From NCBI GenBank assembly GCA_030770425.1, contig JASJFT010000071.1:62001-126000 (forward strand): 64,000 nucleotides of DNA. Direction: 5' to 3'. The stretch comes from Darksidea phi. Lineage: Eukaryota; Ascomycota; Dothideomycetes; Pleosporales; Lentitheciaceae. Shown in pieces: positions 22,474 through 33,608 of this stretch. The position numbers and the translations under genes are program-made. Below the pieces are notes generated by a model. The model did no database searches. It saw nothing but the letters and a program-made list of their open reading frames with translations, and was not told the origin of the DNA. The stretch's first letter is position 1, and every line of letters starts with the position of its first letter.

Positions 22474-23628
22474 CTACGAGGTGGGCTGTCCGTCTTGTGC
22501 GGACACCGGACGCTGATCTTTGGCTTGCGGTTGGGCATTCTGTTTAGAATGTGTTGCAGTCTTGCCCGTCGCCACCGCTTCCCTCGCCCTCTTGCTTCGA
22601 GGTGGCTGTGGTGGTGATGGCGGAGCACGGGGTTCTGCTTTGGCCTGCGGCTTCTCCATCGATTCCGCGTTGCACTTTTCTTTGATTTTTTTCCGATACT
22701 CGTCAAGTGCAGCAAGGATGGGTTTCAGAAGATCATCAACAGCGTAGGCGTCTACATTCTTCAGTGCGCGGAGAACTTGAAATGCTATCAACATATCTCA
22801 GAGGTAACATCTTCAGTTCTTCGTGGTGAAAAGTGTGCTTATTCGTGTCTGACGTCTTGCCAATCCATTCAACAGTGATGTACGCACTATTTTGGTCCAT
22901 GGTCACTGACAAGAACAGAGGCTTGCTGGGGTCGAGACATCCAGACGAGAACTACGAGACATCAATTCGAGAAAGCCATTCGAGGCAACGGCGCCAGCGC
23001 CAGCGGCTTGATTAATTGCCGCGCGGATTGATCCATCCTTTGCTTGCGATTTGTATTCGATGACTGCAAACGGAAATCGGAGATCTTGGCAGGGTGAAGC
23101 GAAGCTCGGTCGGTTTGGATTTCGAACTAGAAGATTCACAGTCCTAAGCTGAGTCTGATTGAAGGCGAATTCGGAGTATGCAAAGGTTGTATCGGGTTTA
23201 GGTTTTGGCAAGGGGAGGGGTGGCTCAAGGGCATTCTGTTCAGGAGGAACAGGAACAGCTTTGTTCCACAACTCACCGTGAACTACTTCCAGTCTGTTGT
23301 CGGAGGATGTGCTGCAACACGGCATAATACGTGCGCCCAATTTTATTCTGGCCTCCTCCCCGTTGTTCTGGAGGTCTCTCATGGTGTCCCTAAGCTATTC
23401 GATAGCGGCTTCGCCTAGTTTAGGCGACTCTCATTGCCGAAACACTGTCTTTTCTGCTTCCTGTAGACACTCAGGAGGCGGTCTTTCCTCCATGATGTAG
23501 ATATTGTATTGCTCCAACCTCTCTCGAAAATCGGGGTCGTTCAAGCTTGCGGTGGATCGCTGAGAGGACATTGTAGCGGCTCGAGACAAGGACCGCGTAG
23601 TTACGTCTAGTGAGGGGAGTTGGGACAT
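22474..23628 (-). pseudogene. DUF7924-type protein, inactivated by stops and frameshifts
   Basis: On the minus strand the order of family-like blocks is preserved, but the frame is broken four times. The first part starts MSQLPSLDVTTRSLSR and contains FRERLEQYNIYIMEERPPPE. It hits TGA after VFRQ, then TAG after GEAAIE. Both could come from C-to-T changes (CGA and CAG). The frame then stays open through NKAVPVPPEQNALEPPLPLP, FAYSEFAFNQTQLRTVNLLV, FPFAVIEYKSQAKDGS and NQAAGAGAVASNGFLELM. A single-base shift near 22905 moves it to LSVTMDQNSAYITVEWIGK, and another near 22800 moves it to FQVLRALKNVDAYAVDDLL. The final part is a Lys/Pro-rich tail. The blocks match what I remember as DUF7924, a fungal family with a nuclease-like EYKSQ core. 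Splicing cannot remove the lesions plausibly. Confidence 0.75.
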
Positions 23629-24123
23629 TTTGTTCGGCGGTTTCTGACGGGCCCAGCCGGCGGTGCTGAACTAGTCGCGGATAGACTCATTTTGGATATG
23701 GGCTGGGGCGTTTCAAGACATCAGCGTCTTCAAAAAGTCGCCGCCGCTTAGCTGCTGTGACGTTAGCAAGACACAGTTTCTGAAAGAGGGGAAGGATACG
23801 AACATCTGCCTACTACCTCCACCTCAACGGACACCCGTCATCTCCTGGGGGTGGCTCTTGTGAGCGTGTGTCGTGCCTCTCGATGCGCGCGGGCATATTA
23901 ACCAGCGAAGAGAAGGGGCTTCATGCGATTATCCACAGGTAGAGTGGTGAGACGTCCAGAGGACTAGCGATTAACGGTTGGGGAGGTCAGAACTGGTCAT
24001 AAGGTTGGAGGCTTGGCGCCTACCCGGTTTTGTAGCAGTGCCGTGTCGTGATTGGTTGGAGAAGCAGGTAGAGCGAGCATCGTCCACGGCCAGTTATACC
24101 ACCAACTCTGGATTAATACAAAA

Positions 24124-24169
24124 CGGAAGCAGAAGTGGAAGTAAAAGTGGAAGCAGAAGCAGAAGCAGG
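24124..24169. repeat. Imperfect purine-rich hexanucleotide microsatellite
   Basis: About seven units of a (G/A)GAAG(C/T) pattern in a row (GGAAGC, AGAAGT, GGAAGT, AAAAGT, then GGAAGC and AGAAGC units), with a T-rich run directly after. No gene overlaps it. Confidence 0.8.
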
Positions 24170-25136
24170 CTTTTTTCTGGCTCTGACAGCCAGGAGTCTC
24201 GTCTAGTCCATATCGTTGCAATTCACTAGACGTAGACCGCTGGTGTACGCCTTACCACGCTTTGAACTGCCAAAAGGAGAGCTCGGCTGCATTGACTTCG
24301 GGCAAACACTGAGTTGACGGGTGACGCTATCGCGGCAACTGTCAGATAACCCACCCGTGCTATCGATAACTCCACAACGCTTGGACGATATCGTACGCGA
24401 CCTGTGGAGGTGGCGTGACTAGGAGATGCAGCTTCATCTACATCGTGCAGTTGATGTCCACCAGGCCACGGCATCAGGTCGAGAATGGTCAAAGGTAACG
24501 CCTAACGCCCAAGGACCTCTTTTGTACGTAAAGAAAGGGGTAATAATAATGCGAGAAATCGACAAGCTTAAAGTGTATTGCCAGGCTGAATAGCGCCAAG
24601 GCTTGTGCCGTGGGCTGACGACAGCATGCTCCAGGCCTTTATCGAGGCGAAAAGTGGACGTTTTGAGCCGCCATGACAACGAATCGGAGACGCGCCGATG
24701 CTGCCTCGGGCCGTTGGCTGACAATAATACCCTTTACATTCAACCCAGGTCGAGCGGAATTGGAGGCAAGTTGCACACTTTGAACAGGTTGGCTGTTGCC
24801 CCCGGTCCGAGCATATGCCGCGCCTGACACCTGCCCTAAACAAATGCGGGGATATATTGTTAGGTTTTCTGAAGTGTCTTTATGAAGTCTTGCAGAATCT
24901 TGCAGAATCTCCTGCAGTGAGCATAAGGCGGACTATTCTCCGTGATGCATCTTCCCAGGCGATTAGGACTCAGTTGTTGACTAATTATCGCCGGGCGTAC
25001 TGCTTCCTCTGGATACACGTTGCGCCAAGATACGGCCCCAAACCTCTCGGTTCTTGGGAGGCTGATGAGCCATAGAAAGCGGGACAAGAGCTGAAACTCC
25101 TTTACATTTCAAGACTCGATACAACTACCTGCGCGT

Positions 25137-25640
25137 ATGTCTAGTGAAAAAGACTATGCGCTACTCGGCACACCGGTGACTGCGAACAAGGCTCCTGGAA
25201 TAATACCTCCCAGTTCGCGGATAGATGCGTCTAATGTGAGTCAGGCGAAAAGGCGTAAGGCTCGCCCGTTTGTTGCATGTGAGAACGAAGGCTTGGACTT
25301 GCGATAGGCTGCCTCTGTTTGGTAGTCGTAAGACATATACAGTAGCTAAGTGGCGGCTGATGCAGATTAGCAAGTGAGAGTGCGCAGCAATCGTCCTCAT
25401 GGATAAAAGCCTGGCACCCCATGGGGATTTGGACAGACCGCCGGGCTACCTGGTAAAGGTTACTAGGTGTATTCAGGTACCCGAGGAATAAGCTCTTGAG
25501 GGGCAGGGGCTTGATATTGATTACGACCGGCTCGCGGCTGTTGATGCAATAGCGTTGCTCAAGGAAAATTATCTGGAGATACCCCCGGTACCGCTTTTGC
25601 CGGGGAATGATCAGCAGGACAGGGGAGCCACGAGACGTTG
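25137..25640 (+). other. Possible decayed coding sequence, unidentified
   Basis: The plus strand has a short frame starting at 25137 (MSSEKDYALLGTPVTANKA, 56 residues). A second frame is more protein-like: TYTVAKWRLMQISK, stop TGA at about 25378, ECAAIVLMDKSLAPHGDLD, GYLVKVTRCIQVPEE, stop TAA at about 25489, then GLDIDYDRLAAVDAIALLKE and NYLEIPPVPLLPGND. Both stops could come from C-to-T changes (CGA, CAA). The opposite strand is open for 168 residues over the same span, so coding direction is ambiguous. I do not recognise either translation. Confidence 0.2.
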
Positions 25641-27248
25641 ACGCGGGCCGTTTCCAGACAAGCTGTATTGAGACGGCGTCTGCAATTTTAATTAGCCGGA
25701 ACTTTGATGTTCGCCGACCGTCAACATAGCCCCCCACGGCGCATTATCCACATTTTCCTCGAATGCATCTTATCATTCTCCTCCCCTGAGGACAGTTGGT
25801 GCGGTGTCCGTTTGCAGCTAGACGTTGAAGCCACCACGCTCTGTCAGCTTCGCAGAGGACGGTTAGCCCCCCGCCAGGGTGTAGGAGCATCGTACGTGAG
25901 AGGATCGTCCTCGATAAGACCGGGGCGAAGTCTCGCTGTGCATGCATTCACTAGCCGACTGGGATTGGCGAGCAATGCCCCGGGCATGCATAGTTCGCCC
26001 GGGAGCGTGACCTGTTGAGATGGTCGTGCGGAGAGCGACCGAGACGACCGAACGGCGCACCATTGTACTTGTTACTACCAGCGCCTTGGATAAACGTAGT
26101 TGGGATTATTGATCAGGTTCCTTGGAAGCAGAAGAATGAGCTGGAGCCAGGCGGCGGAGGTACTGCCTGTTGCGCGGTCAAGAATAGGGCAGAAGAACGC
26201 CACTCGCAGCCGTTTCCCCAATCACAGACGCGCTGGTGCGCCGCAAGGCCGGAGGCCGTTGGCAACTGTGGTGAGTCTGGTCTCCTGTTGGGAGTGTGCA
26301 GGAGATGATGTTGACACGGGCCGCTTGAGCGATGCCATGGATGCCTGGTACCGAGGCGTACAAGCGTTGACCTACCCGCAGCTAAACACGACGACAGACG
26401 CTGCACAATACGGCACAAGCCATTCGCTGATGGTTTCTCAGCACACTCTCAGCCTGGCCCGGTCCTTTGCAGGCGCCCCAAAATGCCGGGCTTACTATAA
26501 GCCCGCCGCGTCCCTCTGGTCGATGATGGGCGGTTTTGGTGCCGTCGCTGTGGCGCCCACCATGGTATATGTACCGCCCGTCATCGTGATACTGAGACGT
26601 TGGTGACACTTTTGCGTTCTCTCCGGAGATCGTTCCCTCACGTGAACTCCCCTTTAGGCCTCTCACCGCCTGCCAGTGACCACTGGCGCTGTCGTACAAC
26701 GCCAGCCGATACTTCTTTGCGTCGTTTCAGTCGCCTGTCCGTGCCGTGTCACGTTCCGCAAGAGCGGCGTAGATTCCTCTGTACACAGGCTTCTGGAAGA
26801 GCATCGCCGAAGGGGGTTCCGCTTAAGTCCACACACATTCCAGGCGCTGAGACGAGCGATTTCACCCTGTTTTCGTCCATCCCCCTCTTCCGGTGAACGA
26901 CCTACGCCAATCACACGTCGAAGAACGCCGCGGAGTTGTGGGCGGCCCACCCACCGACTGTCGTGGTTCCTAGGGGCAGACGCTCCCTGCAGCTTCTCTA
27001 CACATCGACGCGGGTTGCCGACGGACACTGCACTACGACTATCATTCCACATCTCGTCACGACAGACCACTTTCCTGTCTGTAAGCAAACTCGGTCGCCA
27101 TCACAGCACCGGCGCATGAACTCATTCGGTGCCATCGCTGCGGCGGCACCTCGCTCGCATCTTCCAGCTACCTCTTCAGGGCCCATCTCCAACCTTCCTC
27201 CGATATCACCAGCCATCCAAGCCGACGACTCTGTCCAGGAAAACCAAC

Positions 27249-28866
27249 ATGGGCAAGGCACCCCTAACGGCTCGCCAGGTGATGGCCATTCAGGTGTCTG
27301 AAAGGACCATGTCCGTGTTGTCCATTGTCGGCTCACTGTTCATCATCACAACATTCCTCCGCTGGCGCTACTTCCGGAAGCCTATCAATCGACTAGTCTT
27401 CTATGCATCTTTTGGAAATCTCATGGCCAATGTTGCGACACTGATTTCTACCTCGGCTTTACCCTCGAGTCCAAACCACTTGTCCAGTCTGTGTGAGTTC
27501 CAGGGAATCTTGATCCAATGGTAAGCTCGTCCTAGTGGCAAGAGTTCGCGTGCTGACTTACGCAGGTTCCTGATGGCTGATAGTATCTGGGTCTTCTGCA
27601 TGGCTCTTAACGTCATGCTTGTCTTTTTTCGTGGATACGACTCACGACAGTTGCGTCATCTCGAGAAGTGGTATCTCCTCGGTGCCTATGGGATCCCTGG
27701 AGTTATCGCAATTGTATATATTATCCTCGACCACGTCGGCCCCCAAAAAATCATCGGTTCCGCGACAGTAAGTGCAACCTACATTTTTGCGAGGGACATG
27801 TCTGATGTGCTAGATCTGGTGCTGGGTCTCATCCGAGGTGGAATGGCTGCGGATAGCCTTCTTTTATGCTCCTGTATGGATTGTAGTCACTTTGACACTT
27901 GCTATTTACGTCGTCACCGGACGAGAGATCTTCAAAAAGCGCTCTGAACTTCGGTCGTTCTCCAAGAAAGCGGCTGCCGACTTGGATGCCGACACCATGA
28001 TAAATCCTTTTACCACGGGCGATCTTAGGAACATCAAAGTGGAGACCGAAATGAAAGTGACCCATTCGACCCTGGACCAGGACTCAGAAGCTGCTTCCGT
28101 GATCGCCGGCAACGACTCTCGCAGCTCCTTTGCCAGTACGAACCAGCTCTCAAATGCAGCTGAAGCACCGATAACCAACGCTCCGAATGTGTCGCGCTTC
28201 TCGCGTGTGAATTGGAAGGCCGAGCTACCACAAGACCCTTCAGGGTCGACGCCTCAACGTGAGGAAGGAGCACGCACCGGCTATCGAGCTACTGCTTTCT
28301 CCAACAACAAGACGAAAAGCATGGCAACGGTCATGCCTCGCTCGGTGTCCATTAGCCATCACAATCCACTCAAACGTAGGCATGCTGCCATTGAGGGTAA
28401 TGCGGCAGCATGGGGATACTTCAAGGTCGCTTTCCTGATGTTTGCAGCTCTCTTCATTGTGTGGGTGCCATCGACCATCAACCGACTTCAGCAATTCATC
28501 AACAAGGACAAATCTGTCTTTGGTCTCAACCTCGCCTCTGCCTTGGTCCTTCCCCTCCAAGGCTTCTGGAACTCCATGATTTATACGTCCACAACGTGGC
28601 CAGAGTGCAAACGTGCTTTCGCGGAGATGTTGGATTCCCTCTCTCGCGGTCATTCTTCGAGCAGGCGTGTCTCGTACAGCAAGGATAGCAACCACACGTT
28701 AACCACGAACGACAATCAAGAATTCGCTGTAATTCCACTCAACACAGTAGTGAGCGCCTCAGATTCGCAACAACACCTGCAGTCACGAATATCCAGCGTT
28801 GAGAGTATGCACCCTATCACCACTGCACCGGAGAACGGTTCGTCGAGTAACTCACACACGCCTTGA
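27249..28866 (+). CDS. cAMP-receptor-like G-protein-coupled receptor
   Basis: Exons 27249-27520, 27566-27767 and 27814-28866 encode 508 residues; both introns are 45-46 bases. Seven hydrophobic segments fit the receptor fold. TM1-2 follow MGKAPLTARQVMAIQVSER (VLSIVGSLFIITTFLRW; RKPINRLVFYASFGNLMANV). CEFQGILIQW-FLMADSIWVF crosses junction 1. HLEKWYLLGAYGIPGVIAIV follows, then GSAT-IWCWVSSEVEWLRIAF across junction 2, and then APVWIVVTLTLAIYVVTGRE. After a long third intracellular loop (about 160 residues) come FKVAFLMFAALFIVWVPSTI and LVLPLQGFWNSMIYTST. FRKPINRL and the WCWVS motif are typical of Dicty_CAR-like fungal receptors (class V). It should sit in the plasma membrane and signal through heterotrimeric G proteins; the ligand is unknown. 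The Ser/Thr-rich tail suggests phosphorylation. Confidence 0.9.
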
Positions 28867-30589
28867 CATTCGTACTCGCATGTCAACATCCCTGTGCGGC
28901 TTTCGGCTTCACGAAAAGCACGATGATCCCTTGCAGCGGACGGTTCCGCAAACAGCCATCACAGGCTTGTTGCATTGACGTCCCACATTCGGTGCTACCG
29001 ACATCCTGGTACGGAGCGGGGACTCGCCGATCTTGTCCCCAAAGCGTGGCCTGTCTCACTCCTTGCTTCTTCTCATACGATAATTCTTTCTATGTACATT
29101 TTGTTCCTACTTTGGAAAAGGCACGCGGAGGTGCTTTTTTGCCGGCGACACGATTTGACATGAGAAATACCCCAGGGTGAGTCTGGCGTCACCAATATCT
29201 GTCTCAATTATACATATGTGGGTTACAATGGAGTTACAGGTGGCGGCGACCTATGCCCTCGTTGTACAGTTATGCATTGGTCTTGGAGCGACTTATTAGG
29301 GGCAATTCGCAGGGAATTATCGTCCAAGAGACGCTGGTTATGACAAAATCTTGGGGATATGATTTATGATATGGCGTAATAGTAGCGGTGTGCCTTCTGG
29401 ATAGCGTGGGTGCACCAATAATGAAGCATACTCTTTTAATTTTCGCAAGATTTTCCTCTGCGTACGGTTAAACTCGTATTGTGGCACGGAACATGATGAT
29501 AGGTGTGATGACTCTAATGAAAGAGTGCACAACTTAATCCTCGCTCGCGTGTGCCACCCACCCCTTCAGGATTCTTCGTGCCCAAGCCGACAAGGTTGCG
29601 CGTCGTGCGAGCGTAGTCCGACCAATGACAATAGGCCCCTCCGGTTCGTCATCTCCTCTACTCGTATGACTACAACCTTGCGCGCAACAAAATCCCTCTG
29701 TTCACGTTGGATGTGATTTGTTGCGCAATGCCAATCTTAAACGCCCTGGTAATGCACTCGTATTCCCGTGCCTGATGCAAGCCGTGGCTTTTGCGGGTGG
29801 TCTGAGAGTTCGGGATGCGGGACGATTCTCGAGGGTGGCTGGGATGGCTGTGGTGGTGGAAGCGAGGGAAGCGAGGGGAAGGAGGGGCGGGGCTTGGCCG
29901 TCGCGTCATTTCGAGGCCACGGCATCAACAGCGTTCACCGTTCGCACAGAGGTGCGAGAAAATGAAAATGAAAGCGTTCATTATATTTTTAGTCTTCGCC
30001 CCTGCTTCTTGTCCCATCCAGTCTTCCCACGACGGCTGTTACGCCTCATTTGCATCTGTCACGTCCATCTACTTTGCTAAGTACGCGCGCAGGCGATGGA
30101 TGAGATAGTTGCGAGGTTTGTTGTACCGGAAAGCGAAGGGTTATCGATGGTTTCCAATAGATTATAATGCTGCTGTGTCAAAACTGCAAACTCAGAATGC
30201 CACAGGGATAGCTAGTATGAGCGAATGCGCCAAGGGAAAAAGCCACACGAGTGAAGCTATAGAACGTGTCCTTGCTTGGTTCATTGAGTCGTAATCGTGT
30301 CCGGTGTCCGCCGCTGAGCGCGACATCATGATGATCCTCACATGGTGCTGGGGCCCAAAGAGGCTAGCGCGATCGGTCCCAGATCTCGCTATCATCGCGA
30401 AGGTGTCTGTGCGTCCAGATCTACCAACCGTCTTTGTCTTCTCATGACGCACACGTTAGTAAGTGCCACCATGATATTTGAAAGACATATCCCTAGTCGT
30501 GGTATCCCTCACAGAGTACCTTCGGATTCTGGTCTTCTCCCCAAATGCGCCGTGCTCACGAGACTGACCCTATTCTTCCAACTTCAACC
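28867..30589. other. Intergenic region, possible small secreted ORF
   Basis: About 1.7 kb between the GPCR and the FAD oxidoreductase. No intact multi-exon gene is seen. A short frame at 29962-30108 is listed separately. The rest shows short unsupported frames. Confidence 0.4.
29962..30108 (+). CDS. Candidate 48-residue secreted peptide
   Basis: The frame begins MKMKAFIIFLVFAPASCPIQ, a compact signal-peptide-like start with two lysines and a hydrophobic core, followed by a short tail with one further Cys and a basic end (ARRRWMR). It is too short for homology judgement, has no splicing or promoter evidence, and could be chance. An in-frame upstream Met at 29815 would remove the signal-like start. 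Confidence 0.15.
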   Translation: MKMKAFIIFLVFAPASCPIQSSHDGCYASFASVTSIYFAKYARRRWMR

Positions 30590-32432
30590 ATGGCCCTATA
30601 CAAGAAGTCGAAATCCCAGCGGAAGCGCGTGCTGGTCGTGGGAGCCGGAGCTGCTGGTACATGTCAATCACGGTATATGAGATGATTTGCTTATTAGTGC
30701 TGTAGGCATGTCGTGCGCTCACCACCTTGCCAACCATCCCGACAAGTTCGATGTGACCCTCATCGATGCGGAGGACTATTGTGGTGGCCAGGCTTTCTCG
30801 ATCCCAATCGATAAGGAGCGCCATGGAGCCAGCTGGTTGAATCAAGGTGTGCAGGGTGGCAGCTACATCTTTCACCATACGTTGACTATGTTTGCCCGGC
30901 AAGGACATCACGCCGATCCGGTGAAGCTGCAGGTCAGTGGATCTGCGCGATAGGCGTCAACTTTTTGACAATGATAGGTTTCTTTTGGTAAAGACGACAT
31001 CTTCTGGACGAACGTATTTCCGACCAAGCTCCTTGCTCGGCACCAGCGCGAGATCAAGCGCTTCAAGCGAGTGCTTAGCATCATCCGCTGGTTCGAGATT
31101 TTCTTCGCGCTTATCCCTATCAAGTATCTGATGAAGATGTTCTTCTTCTCAAATGAGTTTGCCAACACCGTTGCCCTGCCCATGGTCGCCCTCTTCCTAG
31201 GAACTGGAAACTATACACCCGAAGTACCAAGCATCATCCTAGAACGCCTCTGCACCAGCCCGACCTACGGCATGTGGTATCCGGCGGACGAGCTGAGTGT
31301 TGCCAGTAACCAACCCCCCATGGTTGTCTTCCCCAAATTTGCCGATTTCTACTCGGATTGGAGAAAGAGTTTAGAGTCTAAAGGTGTCAAGGTCCGTTTG
31401 TCGACCGAGCTTACGGAAGTGGTAAAGCGGGACAAGAATGGCGTCACCGTAAAAATGATCAAACGCACCCCTAAACCAGACGCGCACAACCCGAACAGTG
31501 CATGGGTGCAGCAAGCGGACGGCACTGCAGACACGAACGCACAGGAAGTCGAAGAGCATTACGATGAAATCGTCATGTGCGTCCTGTAGGTTCTTCCGTT
31601 CTTCTTCTACTCAGCTTTAACTAACCTTTCCAGTGCCGACACAGCAAAGCGCATCCTCGGAAAATCTGCCTCCATGCGCGAAAATGTCCTCGGGTTCGCC
31701 AAATTCGCCGACGACATCACCGTCACCCACTGGGATTCCGAATACATGAAGAAACACTACGAGAACTTCTACAACTCCGACCAAGCGGTGGAAAAGCTTT
31801 CAGGCGTCGACCAGACCACCCGTAACCAAATGGCCCAGAAGTCTTTCAAGCCCATGTACTACATCAAAATGTACGACCAGGATCGTTCGAAACTGGAAAT
31901 GTGCTTCGATTGCACGAACTACCAGGCGCAGTTCCCACCCGAAGTACCCTTCGATAAGCATGTCTTCCAAACTATTTACTTGAACAAGCATCGAGATGGC
32001 CATCTCTGGTCCATTAACGAAATCGACAAAGACAAGATCATCCGCAAGGATTGGTGGCATCAGCTGTGCCACTCCTGGACACATTACCTCTTCGTCGTGC
32101 CTTGGATGTGGCTCCTGCAAGGCCGGAGGCACACTCGCTTTGCCGCAGCCTGGACACTCGTTAACGCTCACGAGACCGCCGTCATTAGCGGAATCGCCGC
32201 TGCTGTTGATCTCGGAGCGATGTACCCTGAGGATCTGGAACGCGACAAGTTTGCATTGCTGTGCTTCAGGCTGTACTATCTGCTTACTTATGGGAAATGG
32301 TATCGAAAAAGAGCGCCACAAGAGGGTGAGGGAAAGAATTGGGCTAGTGGAGTTTATGGTAGTGTGTACAAGGGGCCGGGTGTAGTGAAAACGGAAAGAA
32401 TGATGTGGAGAGAGGAGAACGGTATTAAATAA
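30590..32432 (+). CDS. FAD-dependent oxidoreductase (amine-oxidase-like fold)
   Basis: Four exons, 30590-30656, 30706-30932, 30978-31585 and 31634-32432, encode 566 residues with consistent phase. The start MALYKKSKSQRKRVLVVGAG leads straight into the FAD-binding GxGxxG loop (GAGAAGMSCA, split by intron 1), and DVTLIDAEDYCGG gives the usual acidic ribose-binding end of strand 2. Blocks such as HGASWLNQGVQGG, PPMVVFPKFADFYSDW and IVMCVLADTAKRIL fit fungal NAD(P)/FAD flavoproteins related to amine oxidases and desaturase/isomerase-like enzymes. The C-terminal part (FQTIYLNKHRDGHLWS, NAHETAVISGIAAAVDLGA) is the second half of the FAD-binding fold. Two hydrophobic stretches (IRWFEIFFALIPIKYL; YLFVVPWMWLL) suggest membrane association. 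The substrate is unknown. It is convergent with the next gene. Confidence 0.85.
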
Positions 32433-32703
32433 TGGATCTGCACAAGAAGGTAGGGCTAAGACTGCGAGTACTTGGTTGAGGTAAATTGAGAAGTCCTTCG
32501 ATGCTGCTCTCATTCATGTCCATAACAGAACGTTTTTCGGTTTTTATAAACACATACTACTTGGTGTCTCGGTAAAAGCAGTGGCAACGCAATCATACCG
32601 GGGAGCGCTGCGTCAAACGCGCCTTCACGAATTCCACCTCCTCCACCACGCATCCAGAACACGTTTGTCACATATCATCTCTCCTTCGCCCAATGTCTCC
32701 GCT

Positions 32704-33608
32704 TCAATCCTGTTCCATAGCTGTGTTCCAGAATCTCAACTTCAATTTGAACGGTCGGCAGCTCTTTTCCTGCTCCACCGTCCACGGCACGAAGCTCCAC
32801 CTCCGTCCCGCACCCTGACATTTCGCAAATTGAAGACGCTCCGACCGCTCGACCTTCAACATGCCATCCGGATAGACAACAATGCACTCCCCGCCCTCAG
32901 CGTACGTAGCATCGACAACAGTGCAGAACTTGCTTGGAAGATTGTCATGAGTGGATCCGTCAAGGACGTAGCTACCCTGAGCGAAAGGCTGGGGTTCAGG
33001 GTAGAGAGGCCAAGACGGAGGCACTGACGAAGTTAGATTCGAAGCCGGGGGAAACGAGAAGAACAACCCAAAAACATACCACGCAGCGTTCCGTCCCCAT
33101 GACGCGGCAAACCTAACCTGAGCAACCTCACCTGATCCTCGCACAAGAAGTCGTACGGCACACCGTACACATCGCAATAGCGTTCCCAGGCCGTCTGATT
33201 CCGCAAGTACATCGGAGATGCATCGCCGTATCGTCTGATTCGCCGCGTCATGACCTGTCTTCCAAATGGTTGGCGCGGAAGCGACTCAGTGACTACGTGC
33301 GGTGGGTTGTGGAGTGTCCAGTAGGGTGATGAGACGGTGGGTTTCGTGAACCAGGAAGGGCGCCAGTAGAGAGTGCTGTTGTCGTTGAAACTGGCGAGGA
33401 TGAGAAGGTCTTGCTGGAGGCGTTTGAGGTCCGGGTTTGCTTCGACCATGGATTGGGTCAGATTGAGGGGGATGTGGAAGGTTGGTTGCGGTGGGGGGAT
33501 GGTAATGCTTTGCGGGGTGGAGACGGTCGAATTTTCGGGTGCATTGGAAAGCCTTCGTTTTTGGGGTGTCGTTGGGGAGGAGTAGGGCGGGGTGTTGCGC
33601 GGGTTCAT
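32704..33608 (-). CDS. Conserved hypothetical protein
   Basis: Exons 33608-33080 and 33023-32704 (529 + 320 bases) joined by a 56-base GTATGT...TCAG intron encode 282 residues. The N-terminus is Pro/Ser/Thr-rich. From about residue 55 the protein looks folded: EANPDLKRLQQDLLILASFN, STLYWRPSWFTKP, YWTLHNPPHVVTESLPRQPF, WERYCDVYGVPYDFLCEDQV, then across the junction GTLRVPPSWPLY, and later SKFCTVVDATYAEGGECIVV. There is no signal peptide, membrane helix or known motif. I do not recognise the family. The splice restores a continuous frame, which is the main support. It ends 271 bases from the stop of the FAD oxidoreductase on the other strand. Confidence 0.7.

Larger units (their letters stand above)
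23629..27248. other. Gene-poor block with decayed sequence
   Basis: About 3.6 kb without a supported intact gene. It contains a short microsatellite (24124-24169), a near-duplicate (TCTTGCAGAA repeated at about 24890) and a possible decayed coding stretch (25137-25640). Many frames of 60-168 residues occur on both strands, but they overlap each other and lack recognisable domains. It is probably a relic of mobile or duplicated DNA next to the DUF7924-type pseudogene. Confidence 0.4.

Noticed and set aside
25231..25737. 168-residue open frame on the minus strand
   Set aside because: No recognisable domain. The plus strand over the same span looks at least as protein-like, so the open frame may be an antisense artefact.
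25740..25800. HIFLEC-like sequence resembling the end of a LINE reverse transcriptase
   Set aside because: The match is a few residues only and no reverse transcriptase motifs occur upstream.
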